A stretch of 23,035 nucleotides of DNA, from the IMG/VR virus record IMGVR_UViG_3300009130_000143, positions 1 through 23,035 of that record; one strand, written 5' to 3'. The position numbers were made by a program, and so were the translations under genes. Shown here piece after piece: positions 22,402 through 23,035 of this stretch. This DNA comes from a virus. Every line of letters begins with the position of its first letter. Position 1 is the first letter of the stretch. The notes under the pieces were generated by a model. It had not been told where the DNA came from. It searched no databases and saw nothing but the letters and a program-made list of their open reading frames with translations.

Positions 22402-23035
22402 TTAGCCAATCAGATCGCGAACCACGACAAGACCATACATGTCGGGGCGAACCATCTTCTTCGCGTAACGAGTCATCACGCCCTTGCGAGGCAGGAAGTC
22501 TTCGTCACCAAAGATGGTTGGAGTGACCTGAAGAGGAACATAAGGAGCATACACATAGCCACTCTCAAGGAAGCTACCGCCCTTACGTCCAACAAGGACC
22601 ACGTTGCGCGGGAAGTAAGGGTCAACCCAAACATCCCACTTCTTGCTGATTGAACCAGCGTTTACAGCACCAACTGTTCCCTTGTCATCATCAGCAGCAA
22701 TGTTCGCACGGAAACCACTGGTGAACTCAAGGATGTTTGCGACCTCGGGTCCACAAACAATAAAGTTGGCACCACCGCGAAGAGTCTTGCGGTGAATGCG
22801 AGCGGAAACGTCGTTGATCGTCTCAACAAGCGTCTCATACCACTCGGAAACAGTTCCGGTGAAGTCCGGAGGAGCAGTAGCGCTAGTAATGCTAGTTCCA
22901 GCCTCTGGATCGAGGAACTGACCGGGGCGGCGGCTCCAATAGAGCGTACCAGCGGTCGCACCCTGAACGAGATCATTGAGAATCTCCTGATCAATCTCAA
23001 GAGCAATCTGCTCGGAGAGAATACCAGTCAACTCA
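22402..23035 (-). CDS. 23: gp23-like major capsid protein, C-terminal part
   Basis: An open frame of 210 codons enters from the right edge; the real start lies outside the window. The first visible residues, LTGILSEQIALEIDQEIL, and the later segments HRKTLRGGANFIVCGPEVAN, KKWDVWVDPYFPRNVVLVGR and SGYVYAPYVPLQVTPTIF fit the C-terminal half of T4 gp23-type HK97-fold capsid proteins. The closing GVMTRYAKKMVRPDMYGLVV is strongly typical of gp23 in marine T4-like phages. Codon choice here is noticeably more regular than in neighbouring genes, as expected for a very highly expressed protein. A strong terminator follows. Confidence 0.93.
   Translation of the reverse strand, partial: ELTGILSEQIALEIDQEILNDLVQGATAGTLYWSRRPGQFLDPEAGTSITSATAPPDFTGTVSEWYETLVETINDVSARIHRKTLRGGANFIVCGPEVANILEFTSGFRANIAADDDKGTVGAVNAGSISKKWDVWVDPYFPRNVVLVGRKGGSFLESGYVYAPYVPLQVTPTIFGDEDFLPRKGVMTRYAKKMVRPDMYGLVVVRDLIG

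Noticed and set aside
1-23035. tRNA genes, CRISPR arrays, integrase, insertion sequences
   Set aside because: Looked for on both strands by eye; no cloverleaf-like segments, regular spaced repeats, or transposase or integrase motifs were seen.

Overview
The window is part of a tailed-phage genome (Caudoviricetes, contractile tail, T4 superfamily), probably a free-living or metagenome-assembled virus rather than a prophage, since no host genes are visible. Every gene I can support is on the minus strand, packed with small gaps or overlaps, so transcription runs from right to left. The structural proteins are T4-like but divergent, of the kind seen in marine and freshwater myoviruses. The host cannot be named; the Sec-type signal peptide and sigma70-like promoters suit a Gram-negative bacterium.

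Read in the direction of transcription: the C-terminal part of a gp23-like major capsid protein (22402-23035) ends at a clear terminator. Next come neck and tail-completion genes (gp13-like, gp14-like, gp15-like; 22300-19670), an unusually long gp18-like tail sheath (971 aa) and a gp19-like tail tube. A new promoter then starts a gp26-like gene. This is followed by a small ORF with no obvious start codon, which looks like the second product of a programmed frameshift (tail assembly chaperone style), and a terminator. After that come a small conserved protein, a 1016-aa tape measure, a gp48/gp54-like tube-cap protein, a gp53-like LysM baseplate wedge protein and two large probable virion proteins of unknown family (1086 and about 408 aa).

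The left 5.6 kb is a replication and recombination block. It holds a short family A DNA polymerase without a visible exonuclease domain, an unrecognised protein whose layout resembles a degenerate FtsZ/tubulin fold, a gp32-like single-strand binding protein behind its own sigma70-like promoter, a SlyD-like FKBP prolyl isomerase flanked by a 35-bp direct repeat, a UvsX/RecA-like recombinase, an exported very basic His/Lys-rich protein coupled to uvsX, and the start of a conserved phage protein behind a promoter that predicts a nearly leaderless mRNA.

The most promising observations are the candidate +1/-2 frameshift at the end of the gp26-like gene, the repeat-flanked FKBP cassette with a compensatory base-pair change, and the FtsZ-like partner of the DNA polymerase. 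I saw no tRNA, rRNA, CRISPR array, insertion sequence or integrase.
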